From NCBI GenBank assembly GCA_034359265.1, contig CP136890.1, positions 90,297,501 to 90,361,500 of the forward strand: a DNA stretch of 64,000 bases, written 5' to 3'. The position numbers and the translations under genes were made by a program. Positions within the stretch are counted from its first letter, which is position 1, and each line of letters opens with the position of its first letter. Shown here in pieces: positions 44,791 to 56,249 of this stretch. The DNA is from Canna indica. Lineage: Eukaryota; Streptophyta; Magnoliopsida; Zingiberales; Cannaceae. The notes beneath the pieces were generated by a model. The model ran no database searches. It saw only the letters and a list, made by a program, of their open reading frames with translations, and was not told the origin of the DNA.

Positions 44791-45290
44791 TGGCTTAATT
44801 ATATTTTTTATCTTTCAAAATATTATTATTTTTTATTTCGTCTCTCTTTTTAAAAAAGTTTTTATTTAGTTCCTAAAAAATTAATTTTATTTTCGTTTGG
44901 TCCCTCCATTAATTTTTTGTTAACTTTTGATGTTAAGTGCTAACATGAAATGCTGACATGGACTAAAGAAGGATCAAACAAAAAAAAGAAGATATTTTAA
45001 GAGACTAGATGAAAAAAAAAATTAATAACCTAAAATATAATTATATATTGTTATGCTTTAGGTTATTAAAATATACATTTTTTCATCTAGTTCCTTAAAA
45101 TATTTTATTTTTTTCGTTTGATCATTCTTTAATCCATGTCAGCATTGTCATGTTGACACTTAACTGTAAAAGTTAACAGATGGATCAAACAGAAACAAAA
45201 ATAGATTTTAGGAACTAAATGAATTTAAAAAAAAAATGATGGATCAAAATAAAATATATATAATATTTTGGGGGACCAAAAATATAAAAT
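44791..45290. mobile_element. Foldback element
   Basis: The halves are inverted repeats turning near 45040: TTTTAAGAGACTAGATG at about 44995 against CATCTAGTTCCTTAAAA at about 45080, and GGTCCCTCCATTAATTTTTT at 44920 against the reverse near 45180. Outer parts include CAAAATATTATTATTTTTTA and, in reverse, CCCCCAAAATATTATATAT. Non-coding MULE-like MITE. Confidence 0.65.
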
Positions 45291-45474
45291 TTATATATAA
45301 AATATATGTATATTTTAGAATTTTAGAACTTATAAACCGACATAGCCAATTTGGGTACTCACTAGATGGGTCTACCCAAAACCTATCGAAATTTTTATTT
45401 TTTCAACCCAAAAACGAAATTAACTCGATTTATTTTTATCCAAATCCAATTTTTTAGTTCATATAAGTAGATAC

Positions 45475-46044
45475 TATGGATGTCAACGGGGCAGGACGGG
45501 TACGGAGGGTGCCTACCCGCTACTTGCCCTCACGAAATATATGGATACCCGCTATCCATTTATTCTTCGCGGGTATCAAAAATTGGTACCCATTTAATTA
45601 CACACGAGGGACGGATACCCACATATATATGCGGGTAACTATGACACTTTAAAAAATATAAATGATAATATTTTGATAACAACTTCAAATATAAACACAC
45701 TTCACGTATAAATACACAATATTTTGATAACAACTTCAAATATAAACGCGCTTCAAGTATATTTTTTAATTTACTAATTTTGTATATGTACTAGGAGAAA
45801 TTTTGTATATAAACACATTTTTTTTAGTATATGTACTGGGAGTAATTTTGTAATTTACTAATTCTCACGAATAACGGGTACCTGCGGATACGAGTACTAT
45901 AATACTCGTACCCGTCCCATATAATAAATAAATAAGAAAAATTACTCGCGAAATCCACACGGATAGAATACTAATCTTCATATCCGTCGTAAATAAATAA
46001 ATATTCGTGGATATTCGTCTAAATAAATATTATTGCCATCCTTA
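45475..46044. mobile_element. hAT-like MITE with GGGTACCCG words
   Basis: TATGGATGTCAACGGGG at the left and TATTGCCATCCTTA at the right are inverted ends of the same type as 58428-58954. Inside are GGGTACCCGC, GCGGGTATCC and CGGATACCC variants at both ends and an AT-rich middle. Flanks GTAGATAC and GTAAGTGC are only partly alike. Confidence 0.75.
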
Positions 46045-46483
46045 GTAAGTGCCCGTCCCAGTAAAGTAGTGGGCTCTCCTATTTAAATCGCATGCCGCCT
46101 TCGTTTGTTGCTAGTCTTCACACATGCATGAAGAACGGTTGTCATATATTAATGCATGTATGTATTTTCTCCGTGATCATAATTACGGCAATAAGTCATA
46201 GTTCCATCAAACCATCATGCATAAATCAAGGAGATTCTACGTCTCGTGGTAGCACAAGAGATGCAAATGGTGATAGAATTGTGGAATGAGCATAGCGGCA
46301 GGGTCAATTGGATTGGTGGCATTCACAACAAGTGGTGTTTTCTTCCTTTTTCCTAAACAATGGTAGAAAGAAATCCTTATTCATTATTTCTCCTGCAGTT
46401 GGTGATTGCACTAGCCACTAGAGAAGACTAGGCTTTTTATCCACACTGATCTAACATCGAAATGTATAAGCAAAATCGAAACT
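46045..46483 (+). other. Low-repeat sequence, possible gene remnant
   Basis: More complex sequence than its surroundings with a 65-codon ORF (46092-46289, MPPSFVASLHTCMKNGCHIL then a hydrophobic stretch). No family recognised and no splice partner found, so it is not called as a gene. Confidence 0.25.
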
Positions 46484-46899
46484 TTAGGACGCGTTTATTT
46501 GCGAAAATTTAGAAGTAATTTTTGTTTCGTAAAAACTGAAATGAGTTTTCGAGTTTCGGATTTTCAATTTCAATTTTGATGTTTGGCGAAAACGTGTTTG
46601 TTTGGCATGTCCTATTTTTATGTTTCGCGAAACGAAAATAACGAAAATTTATTTGTTGTGTTGTTTTAAGTGATTATTTTCGGGACGAAAATTGAAACTG
46701 CGTTTGTTTGTCAAACATAATATATGTTTTCAATTTTTTACTCAAACTTAAAAAATATTAATTAATTAATTTAATTTGTTAATTCGTAAATAAATATTGT
46801 TATTATTATTATTATTTTAGTTAATGTATATATAATTATATTAAATTATTTTATTAAAAATAGAACTGACTATTTTTTTTTAAAAAAATAATAATTGTT

Positions 46900-48000
46900 A
46901 TTTATAAATGGAGCCATTTTGGTACTTTCGGTCTGTGTGTGTGAAGAAGTATCATTCTCTCTTCCCAAACAATGTCATCTCTAGTCGCATAAAAATAGAG
47001 GTAAACTTCGGCGATGATGGGCATGCACGAGCAAGCGCCGACCTTGGATTCAATACTCTTGTATTATGATTTAAGAAATCGAACTAAATGTATGCCCCTT
47101 TATATAGGGTTTTTCTTGATGGGGAAGATGATAACGACTGTAGTTTTCTCTCTCTCGCACGTTCTGCGCACTGACACAGCCCCGCTCGTTCAACAACGCA
47201 ACAATGTATTTGGACAGGTTGAGACTCGTCAACTGCTCTATCCTTGATGGCTGGGTGAGATTGCTCCATGGATGTGATGTGTTTGGCTAGGATGCAAGTG
47301 ATGCACGCCCATGACACTATAAAGAGGGCTAGAGTCCTCTTGCACAAGGTTAGGCTGCAAGAGGTTGAAAATGGGTGTGTTAGGGTGTGAGCTTATGTGG
47401 AGAACCGAGATTTGACTTGAAGACTTGATGTTGTGGAGTGTTGGCTGGGAACACTACTGAGCCTCATTGTTTGGGTGACCAGAAGCATGAAGTTTCATGG
47501 AGTTTTTATGTGCAAGGCAGTAGGCAACACTAGAGAGTGTGTGCGCTAAGTGACCGGGTGGAAGTTTGTAGTAGTGAACAAGCACTAATTTTGATTGTAT
47601 CAAATATATTAAGCTACTTGTGGAAGTTGAGGTGATTTTGCCTACCAAATATAGTATTACAAAGAAAGCATCAACATTAGACGAATTTGAAAGAACTGAT
47701 AAAGTTATTGGTGTTAGGCACATCTAAAATATTAAACAAATCAAGAAAATAACTCGCACTTTCTTATCCTCTCTCCCTTTTATTCAACTTCTGATGGATT
47801 CAGAATTAAATCATCACATGCAGCAACACAATACAAAGAAATGTAAAGGTTAATTTGAAATATGCGTTACATAAATATTTTGCAGCAACACAACTCTTGT
47901 AAATACATAGAAAGAATCACCAACACAATACTAAATAGCTTGCATCAGCTTGCTTCAGCCAAGGCAACAACTAATTTGCAGTAATCTGAACCAAAGAATC
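46900..48000. other. Harbinger interior without recognised genes
   Basis: Where the transposase C-terminus would be expected. Open frames at 47014-47247 (+) and 47084-47347 (-) do not match anything I know. It could be foreign DNA that replaced the DDE domain. Confidence 0.35.
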
Positions 48001-48242
48001 ACCATCACCAGCAACAAAACATACTCAATAGAACCAAAGCTATATTTGGCATCGAAATTATATGAATGTAGGAATATGAAGGGAAATGCGTATCACCATT
48101 AGTTGGTGACCGCCTCCATTTCATAGTCCACCAAAAATAGGTTTGCTCATTATTTAATAACAACACAATGATAAAATCAGCACAACCCACGCAATGATAA
48201 AATCAGCACAACCATTCTTGGATTAGTAAGACCCCTTAAGGC

Positions 48243-48774
48243 TAAAATTAAAGTGTACATTACCTTAAAATATGGAAACCACCTTGGATTTCTATGAATC
48301 TCCGGTTGAATTATTCGCGGTTCACGAGGTTTTATAAGTTCAGTTCCTAACCTTAGAATCGCTGTAAGTACATACTTAAACCATTTGTGGACTGTTTGAG
48401 TTGAGTATTGGTATCGCTCTGCAACTACTCGAACTCGTTCATTATGACAAACTGTATACATGAACATAACAACGACTTCTTCCACATAAATATTTTTATG
48501 CTCTAAGCCTAATCCCCTAAGCTCACCACATAATCTTAGGAAGAGAGGTGGTTCCATACGAAGATTTTTGTAATATCTAAACCGGACTATGCATCAACTC
48601 TTGGACGTAGTCACCACCTCTCAACATTGAAGTACGTAATGCTCTTAGTGGAGGAGCATTTAGTTGGTGGTCTAATGATTCCATTATATCCAACATAATT
48701 ACTAATATAATATCATCACAATATTGCTCTTCATCGCTATCCGATTCATGTGATGTATGTGGTGGATGATTCAT
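48243..48774 (-). pseudogene. Harbinger transposase, N-terminal half
   Basis: From ATG 48774: HESDSDEEQYCDDIILVIML, RTSMLRGGDYVQELM, then a one-base frameshift near 48570, then MEPPLFLRLCGELRGLGLEH, VEEVVVMFMYTVCHNERVR and HRNPRWFPYFK with a GT donor at 48242. This is the HARBI1-like helix-turn-helix region before the DDE nuclease. The catalytic domain is missing, so it cannot catalyse transposition. Confidence 0.8.
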
Positions 48775-49064
48775 TCTACGACGACATAGAGAAAGAAATC
48801 ATCACACATATATGCAATTCATCATAAACTTAAATAAGCAAAAATTATTGCTGAAATAAGACACAATTATTGCTGAAATAAACAAATAATCTTAAACTGG
48901 AATAAGCACACAAATTGCTATAATTATTACCAAGTATTCAACCGCACAACAAACAAATAAGTATCTGAAATATAAAGTAACAATACTGAAAAATAAATGC
49001 AAAGGTGCACATACAAGGGTGTATAAAGTCATCAGTTCAAATTAAATAGCAGTTCACTCACTCA

Positions 49065-49942
49065 CTACAAAGTTTTCAAGAAGTTTCTCAGTTTGTCATC
49101 TTGCAACGTCATAATAAGTATATGAGATTCTGCATTAGCACACATGAAATGATAAGTCTTAACATGAGTTTCTACAGATAACCCCTGCAAATTACTAATG
49201 CACTCAACGCAATTTGCTAGACTATATGGATCTGCGGGTGGGGGTGTAGTACATACTGAGGTTGCCTCACTTCGAACACGACGGGCTGCAAAGTATTCAC
49301 TAATGAGTTCATGCATCTTTTGCCTCTCTTGTTCTACAAATGTTCTCACCGATGATTTATCTCATTTCTTACTGCGACTACGACTACGACTACGACTTGA
49401 AGAAATAGATAGACGTCGAGGGATTTCATGGTCGTTATCCCCCGTGTCCTCCTCTTCCCCTTCCTTTTCCACATGAGGCTCCTTACCGCGTGCATTCTGC
49501 CCCAATAATTCCTCATCTAATTGACGCTCCTCGGATGAATTCAGAGGTCTCTGTGCAGATGATTAGGCCATCCCACCAGTTGTCGATTGATTTTGGAAAA
49601 TCAATTCCAACAATGTGTAGTTGGCAGGTGACCCATTCTTAAACTGTTTGAAACACTCTTTTTTCCCTCCTCTCTGCACACGAAATAAACTCTATTAAAA
49701 TGCTACCCAACATGTAATCTACTCTATTAAGAAAAACCTACCATGCTATTCCACACCGTTTTGTCAGCCTCAATCCTCCCTGTGTCGGGATTCCAGGTGA
49801 CCCCAGTGTGGTTAATCAATTCTTGGAATTTTAAAGATACGATGAATACGATTCTTCTTTCACTTACACTGATCAACCTCGTACCTAGTGCCACATTTTT
49901 CCAGAAGCCTATTGCTAATTTCTTCCCATACAGGCTTGTCAA
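49065..49942 (-). pseudogene. Harbinger ORF1 (Myb/SANT-like protein)
   Basis: KFQELINHTGVTWNPDTGRI and ADKTVWNSMVG (49860-49730) are the end of the Myb/SANT-like DNA-binding domain of the PIF accessory protein. FVEQERQKMHELISEYF and DPYSLANCVECISNLQGLS (49340-49180) are its C-terminal part. The middle (49640-49360) has stops. In active elements this protein works together with the transposase at the terminal repeats. Confidence 0.7.
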
Positions 49943-50269
49943 AATTCAAAGTACCTAATTCTATTTATTTATTATGCAGTATAAAAAAAAGTCTTTCGTA
50001 GCATTTTTGGACCAATTTTTCGACTTCTCCCTCGGATTACGATGGCCTCCCATTTATAATTATATCTATTTAAAAAATAAGTGAACAATAATTATATTTA
50101 TTTGAAGCATACATAATAGGAAGCATAAATAACAGGAAGCATGCATAACAGTGAGCATACATAACAGTGAGCATACATAACAGGAATGAAAACCCTAGAT
50201 CGAAAACCTTATTGGATTGGAAACCCTAGATCGGGAAAATCCATCAAAACCCTAGATCGAGAAAATAAC

Positions 50270-50720
50270 AAGAAGCAAACAATAACAGTCTATTTACATT
50301 ACAGTGCAGACCAAACATATATACACCAGCTTGGGAAATTGATACAATAACATATATATATATATATATGAATGAATATGAACAGTAAACAAATAGCAAA
50401 CAACAAGGATACAATAATTATATCTATGAACATACAGAACCCTAAATCAGATTTAAACTAAGTATGAACAATAATTATATCTATTTGAAGCATAAATAAC
50501 AGGAAGCAAACTAATAAACTGTTTATATTATAGAGCAGACTGAGCCAAACATATATACACCAGCTTGCAAAAATAGATACAGAGCAGATTGAGCCAAACA
50601 TATATACACTAGCTCGGGAAATTGATACAATAACATATATACATGAATGAATATGAACAGTAAATAAATAGCAAGCAACAAGGATACAATAATTATATCT
50701 ATGAATATACAGAACCCTAG
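50270..50720. repeat. Tandem duplication inside the Harbinger element
   Basis: The block with CCAAACATATATACACCAGC, GGGAAATTGATACAATAACA and CAACAAGGATACAATAATTA at about 50305-50455 recurs at about 50535-50715. An extra partial copy of the first motif lies at 50590-50615. A short AT run sits at about 50352-50370. Confidence 0.75.
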
Positions 50721-51130
50721 ATCGAAAGCACAATAACAACGAGAAGAAAAACCCCTAGATCGATTTTACAAGACCAGCGAGAACAAACCCTAGATCGGAA
50801 GCATAAGAACAGCAAGAAGAAAACCCTAGATCAAAAGCACAAAAACAATGAGAAGAGAAAACCCCATTGGAAGCACAAGAACAGCGAGAAGAGAAAACCC
50901 TAGATCGAAAACACAAGAACAAGAAGAAGAAAATCCTAGATCATAAGCACAAGAACAACGAGCAAAAAACCCTAGATCGGAAGCACAAGAACAACGAGAA
51001 GAAAACCCTAGATCGGAATCACAATAACGCCGAGAAGAGAAAACCCGACATAGGAAGCACAAGAACATCAAGAAGAAAGACATCGGAGAAGGAAGCACAA
51101 CAAACCCTAGATAGGTAAACAAGATTGCAG
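50720..51130 (+). repeat. Minisatellite of AAACCCTAGATCG...AAGCACAAGAACA units
   Basis: About nine imperfect units of 35-50 bp, each with AAACCCTAGATCGGAAGCAC and AAGAACARCGAGAAGA. Open frames on both strands (LDRKHKNNEKK-type on plus) come from the repeat. It is in the 5' part of the Harbinger element, upstream of ORF1. Confidence 0.8.
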
Positions 51131-51607
51131 AAAACCCTAGATCAGAATCTCTTACTTGAGGAGATCGCTTGGAAAGTCTTCCTCAGGTTGTTTTCGATGA
51201 AATCGTCGAAGGAAATTGCCTTGAACAAACGTCGATCGGAAGGGGCGATAACTTGTCGCAATTGTCGCCTGTCGTAGCCGAAGAGAGGGGTGCTCGTGTG
51301 TGAGATGCCCTAACGACGAAAAAACTCGGGTTTTGTTCGCCTGAATCAAGTTTCGGGCGAAACAGGCGAAAACAAGATTTTAATTACAAGTATGTCACCG
51401 TCCGTTTCGCCAGTTTTCGCGAAAACGCAAAAACGAGCGGAAGCCGTTTTCACGAATTAGTATCAAATGATGTTTCGCGAAAACTCATTTTCGCGAAATA
51501 AGACTCGAAAACGGGACGAGTTTTCCTCAATAAACACAGTTTCGGACCCACTTTTCAGTTTCCGGGAAAACGAAAACTGAAAAGTAGGCAAACAAACACG
51601 CCCTTAA

Positions 51608-51958
51608 AGGTTAAAGTGAAAAATCAAAGCGTATTTAAAAATCAAATTAAAACTATTTAAATTTTTAAGAGAGCAAAATACAAAAATCAAAATAAGACTT
51701 TCTAAATTTTAGAGATGGACTAAAAACTTTGAGATTACAGTAAAATTTAAACCACATTATACTATACTATAAACATTACCATGTAGAAGTAGATAATGAT
51801 AAAGTAATTACCGACCAATTGGGTTCAAATAACCTTACAACAATGTTCCTTTCATGGAATAAAAATAAGGATAAAACATAAATTTTAATTACTTATTTGT
51901 TTGATATTTACATTAGAAAAAAATATAATTAGAATAATATAAAACTAATATTTTTATT
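51608..51958 (+). repeat. Segmental duplication, copy 2 left block
   Basis: Counterpart of 38760-39112, lying between the Harbinger right end and the Pack-MULE left end. Shared stretches include CAAAATAAGACTTT and AAATTTAAACCACATTATAC. Confidence 0.75.
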
Positions 51959-52239
51959 GGATAATTACCCGAATATACCTTGAAATATGGACTTTGCCCC
52001 AAATCTATCATGAAATTTGACTTCTCTAAATTGTATCATCAACTATCAGATTTGTATCAATTGCATCCCTCCGTCAAAATTCCGTCAGCTACCCCGTTAA
52101 CTATGTGACATTGCATGCACATGTGGATTAAAAAACAATTTTTTATTCAAATTTGATTTAAAAAATATTTTTTTCAAACCTTATATGATGTCATCTTGTG
52201 CTGCACACGGGGATTAATAAAAAAAATATTTTTTTTATT

Positions 52240-52450
52240 AATCCCCTATATTCGAGGAGGGCGGTGTGGAACTACGTCGTGTTTGAGCACCCCTCGACCT
52301 TCGACACGCTCGCCATGGATCCCGTCAAGAAGAAGGAGCTCGTCGACGACCTCGACACCTTTCGTAATGCCAAAGACTACTACGCCAAGATCGGCAAGGC
52401 GTGGAAGCGGGGTTACCTCTTCTACGGTCCGCCTTTCATCTTCTAGCATT
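52240..52450 (+). pseudogene. Captured BCS1-like AAA-ATPase fragment
   Basis: WNYVVFEHPSTFDTLAMDPV, DDLDTFRNAKDYYAKIGKAW and KRGYLFYGPP match the segment before the Walker A motif of plant BCS1/AATP1-type AAA-ATPases. The copy breaks exactly after YGPP, before the GTGKS part, and a stop follows. The ATPase cannot be functional. GC content is far above the flanks, as expected for captured exon DNA. Confidence 0.85.
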
Positions 52451-53028
52451 CCTCTACCTCGAGAATCTCATAGCAGACCATCGACACGGTCATAGAAGAG
52501 CTAGCCCGACCTGCGCCGCGTCGTGTTCGCTTACCGCGGCCTAAGCCTGCCCGACCACGAGACTTCGCCCCTCATCACCATCCGTGACCTCCTCTGCTTC
52601 CTGCTAGATCTAAAGCACCGGCCATCTCAACAAACATCGACGACTGGATGTAGGCCCATGAGTTTTAATGTAATAAGCACGAATAGTGCTTTATAATTCT
52701 TCCTCTTTTGTGAATGAAGTATATATGAATGGTGATGATGTCAATTTTAATTTCACTTTGTAGTTAATGTTCATCAAATAACCAGCTAGATTTGTTGGCA
52801 CTTTGCCTCCCGTCATGTGCTCGTCGCCTTCCTCTCTACAACACTAGAGAGAGGTTTTAACTATTTGATTCTTGACGCCTGTGTAACTTTTCCCTTCCTC
52901 CTTCCATTTCTACAACGCTACTGCTAGGCACCAAAAGATTTCTTGCAACGTGTTTCATCTTTTGCGCTAGAGAAGTGAAGAAGAAGGATAGAGATCAAAA
53001 GAAGCGACGAGCATCGTAACGATGGAAG
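52451..53028. other. Pack-MULE filler and possible second fragments
   Basis: At 52495-52620 a GC-rich stretch reads DLRRVVFAYRGLSLPDHETS in one frame; I cannot assign it. After 52650 the sequence becomes AT-rich. The last 100 bp before 53022 could be the 5' leader of the bHLH fragment. Confidence 0.35.
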
Positions 53029-53033
53029 CATTC

Positions 53034-55754
53034 TGTAATATCCTAGATAATTTAATTATTTTCTTTTCATGGTTGTGTTTGCCAGCTTGGCGGGCCAGTT
53101 CGAGGTCAAGCCGAGTCGACTCATGGTCCGGTGCGAGCTTGCGAGCTCGGGTGAGTTGAATTATAATTTTTAATTATATATAGCTAATTGATTTAATTAG
53201 GTTTCATGTGGATGTGCATGTGTTGGTTGCTTGTTTTCATCTATGGGTTTATATTGTATTAATTAAGATTGTTCGGGTTAGCAGGTTTGGATTTGGCTCA
53301 AGGCAGATGCGAGATTGCTAACGGGGTTAATGAGTTTAGGTCTAAGGAAGAGGGTATAAAAATCCTCCCCCATTGGCATGCGGCTCCCCATTGGAGCCGC
53401 ACAAAACTTTGAAGGGAGGAGCCAGCCACCAGCCGCCCCTCCCCTTTTCTGCTTGGAGCCACCAAGCCCGCTGAGCCAGCTACCCTCTCCCTCTTCTTCC
53501 TCTTCTTCCTTTCCTCTGGAGCCGAGCCAGCCCCTCTCTCTTTCCCGTTTCCTCTCCTCAAGTCGGCGGCTTGAGGTGAGCCGCCGCCGCCTCTCTTCCC
53601 CTTCTCAAGTTGAGCTGTCATCTTTTAAAGTCGGATTCGAGGGCCGTCGTCCAAAATTTCTTCTTTAATCGTCCTTCCCATTTAGGTGAGTAGTTTTACC
53701 CCACCTCGGGTTTTCTTTGGGTTCTTGGAGCCGTTCTTGAAGACTTGGATGATTTGATTTGTTTTTCAGTGAACTCTCGATTTATCGTTGATCTTTTGTG
53801 TGCCGTGTTTGAGGAGGCCCTAAACCTTCCCCTATGTGGCTCGGCAGCCCTAGGATGTGCCTAGGGGTGCTCGGCCAAGGTGGAGAAAGGGGGTGCCCTC
53901 CAAGTGTTCGATGAATTGCCTAACAGAAGGGAGTAGCTTTTTCTTACCTTCGATGATTTCAATTTGTTCATCAATCTTTATGCTTACAATTTAAAAGCAT
54001 GCTTTGTAATAAATCTGTGATTATTGGGTAGAAATCATGTTTCTAAAAATTAAGATCTTGACGTTGATGCCATGAAGGTTCTTGAAGAAAGTTTATTGAT
54101 CATGGTGCTTGGTTCTTGTTTATAGTATTTGTTGGTACTTGTTAGCCTTGTTGCTAAGCATGGAAATTGAGGAATTTATCTCAAGATTTATATTTTGTTT
54201 AAATGATAATTAATGGCTTAATTTCTATAAATTTTAGATTTATTTTCATGTTATGCTGAATTTTTGATGTTGCTGGAATTCTATGTTGAGATGATGAACC
54301 TGTGCTATTTTTAAATTACTTGCTGTGGTGTGTGTTTTTCTCCGAATATAGTCATGTAACCTATCATTTCGACCAGAAAATATTCTTTGGAAACATAGGA
54401 CACTCTCATGAGACCTGATTCGGATTATATATATCAGTACTGGGCACAACAGTAAGCTAAAACAAAACCCTAATCTCTGTGATCTAAATTTTAATTGCAT
54501 AATTAAAATTGGGCAGAGGGTCAGCATAATCTGTTATAAACCAACAAATAAAGTCTTGCATGAAATAAAACCACACGGCTTCATGATATTACGGGTCTAG
54601 GGAATGGGGTCAGGTATTGGAGTGTTGAGGCGCTTTCCAATAGGTATACCCCCTAAGACACCGTAGGAGAGTCTTGACGAGGGTCATGGTGTGGCATATC
54701 TATATGAATGACGAAGAGGCTCGTTGAGGAGCCGAATTGTGGGCTAGGCCCGGGAGGTTGGATGACTAATTTCCAACCCGTGGAACAAGTTCGGAGGGCC
54801 TTTCCCGATTGTTCTGATTTGGCCTCGTGGGATAAGTTCGGAGGGCCTACCCGATTATCCCCGAGGTGGTGTTAAGGAATAAGTTTGGAGGGCCTACCCG
54901 ATTATTCCTGTGATATCTTTAAAGAGTAAGTTTGGAGGGTCTACCCGATTACTCATGTGATATCTTAAAGGGGCAAGTTCGGATGGGCGAATCTCGATTG
55001 TCCCTATGTGTCTCGTGGAGCAAGTTCGGAGGGCCTTCCCGATTGCTCCCGAGTTTCTTTATACTAGGATAAGTTTGGAGGGTCTTCCTAATTATCCTAG
55101 TATGTGTTGTTGCCTTAGGGAATGGTAGGCTTAGGCTTGTTGTTCTTCACCATTTGGGTGTTGGCTGTCTTCGGGTGCACAGGTGGTGGTCAGATGGCCT
55201 GTTAGCTGGTCACTCCCCCTTGTGATATTTCTCTGCTTGAGTCAGGAGTTTTGCTTGATGCATCTTATCCGTGATTTTTTTTTATCATGGGGGTTGGTAG
55301 AACCGCTCACTAAATTCTTTGAACTCATCCGTTGTTGTTGATTTATTTTGTAGATCCTGATCGGTGTGGTGGGCTGGAGCACTTGACGCAACTGGAGGAC
55401 AGAGGAGCCACATGATCTCATAGCAGTCCTAGTTATGGGGCGTAGTCGAGTCTGTAGTAGTTTTCATGCATTGTGTTTTGGTATTTTGGAGTTGTAGTCC
55501 CGTGAGGACATTCATGTTTTCATTCAGATTTTATTTAAATATCAGTACTTTTGCTTCTTGGTTCATTTTATTCCGCACTCGAGCTTTTTGATAAAAACTA
55601 TATTGTTTAATGAAATCTGTTTATGTTCTCTTTATAAATAAAAATGCTATTCTTTCTGCTATTTTTTGTGAGTTGGCATGTGCATGAGTTAGGCTACGGG
55701 GTATAGGCACGTATACCCTGGCCGATCACGTGATTATGAGTTTGGGGTGTGACA
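53034..55754 (+). repeat. 5' LTR
   Basis: 2721 bp, from TGTAATATCC to GGTGTGACA. GGGTATAAAAATCC at about 53352 is a likely TATA box, and a GC-rich leader follows. The region 54323-55385 is absent from the 3' LTR and contains the hairpin array. Confidence 0.9.
54753..55103 (+). repeat. Array of hairpins with conserved loops and covarying stems
   Basis: Seven units contain AAGTTCGGAGGGCCTACCCGATT or close variants, at about 54782-54814, 54829-54861, 54876-54908, 54924-54954, 54970-55004, 55017-55049 and 55061-55103. The outer arms differ between units yet are complementary within each: GGAACAA/TTGTTC, GGGATAA/TTATCCC, GGAATAA/TTATTCC, GAGTAA/TTACTC, GGGGCAA/TTGTCCC (one wobble), GGAGCAA/TTGCTCC and ATACTAGGATAA/TTATCCTAGTAT. 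A further plain hairpin, GGTTGGA/TCCAACC, lies at 54756-54778. The inner TCGG/CCGA can pair as well. Confidence 0.85.
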
Positions 55755-56249
55755 ATATGATATCAGAGCATGTTGTTCGGTCTGACTACGACCTAGAGTT
55801 GTCACCATATAGGGCATTGCTAGCTTGTCAGTATACAGTAGGAGTATGTTATGAGATCAATGGGCTAAGTCTGCACCTCAACGCGACTCGTGGTTAAGTT
55901 TGCAAAATGTTAGGGTAAATTCAATTGCCTGATTATGATTTATTTCTTTTCTGGTGATTCCAGATTGATGGAGGCCTTTGATACCGCCAGGAGCGGTTAT
56001 GACAGCAACTCTACTGAGCGCCGAGGCCGGGGTCGAGGGAGACCAGCGCAGGCCCGGGAAGAGGTGGGATAAGATCCCATGGTTGTGCAGATGCAAGCAT
56101 GTGTGGCTGAGCTGACTGAGGCACTCCGCAGGGAGTAGGAGCTGAGGCAGTAGCCACAATCAGTACCGGCAGCACCCGCAGCACCAGAGGTGGTCCAGCC
56201 AGTGGCACTGGTGGTTAGAGCCCCCAGAGCACCCTCATATGCAGATTTT

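Larger units (their letters stand above)
46487..51603 (-). mobile_element. PIF/Harbinger element, 5.1 kb, decayed
   Basis: Ends GGACGCGTTTATTTGCGAAA and, in reverse, GGGCGTGTTTGTTTGCC, flanked by TTA at 46484-46486 and 51604-51606. Subterminal regions are full of GTTTTCGCGAAA-like words. Minus-strand remains of both standard genes are present: a Myb/SANT-like ORF1 (49942-49065) and a transposase (48774-48243). The DDE catalytic part of the transposase is not found in 46900-48240, so the element is internally deleted or replaced there. It sits in the left block of segmental copy 2; copy 1 has the empty site near 38780. Confidence 0.85.

Noticed and set aside
46092..46289. Possible small secreted protein
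   Set aside because: Has a hydrophobic stretch but no recognised family, no splice partner and no conserved cysteine pattern; recorded only as a possible remnant.
50867..51118. Charged repeat protein LDRKHKNNEKK
   Set aside because: Product of the AAACCCTAGATCG minisatellite, open in both strands.
54753..55103. CRISPR-like look of regularly spaced near-identical repeats
   Set aside because: Plant nuclear LTR context, units contiguous with covarying arms rather than constant repeats with unique spacers, and no cas genes.
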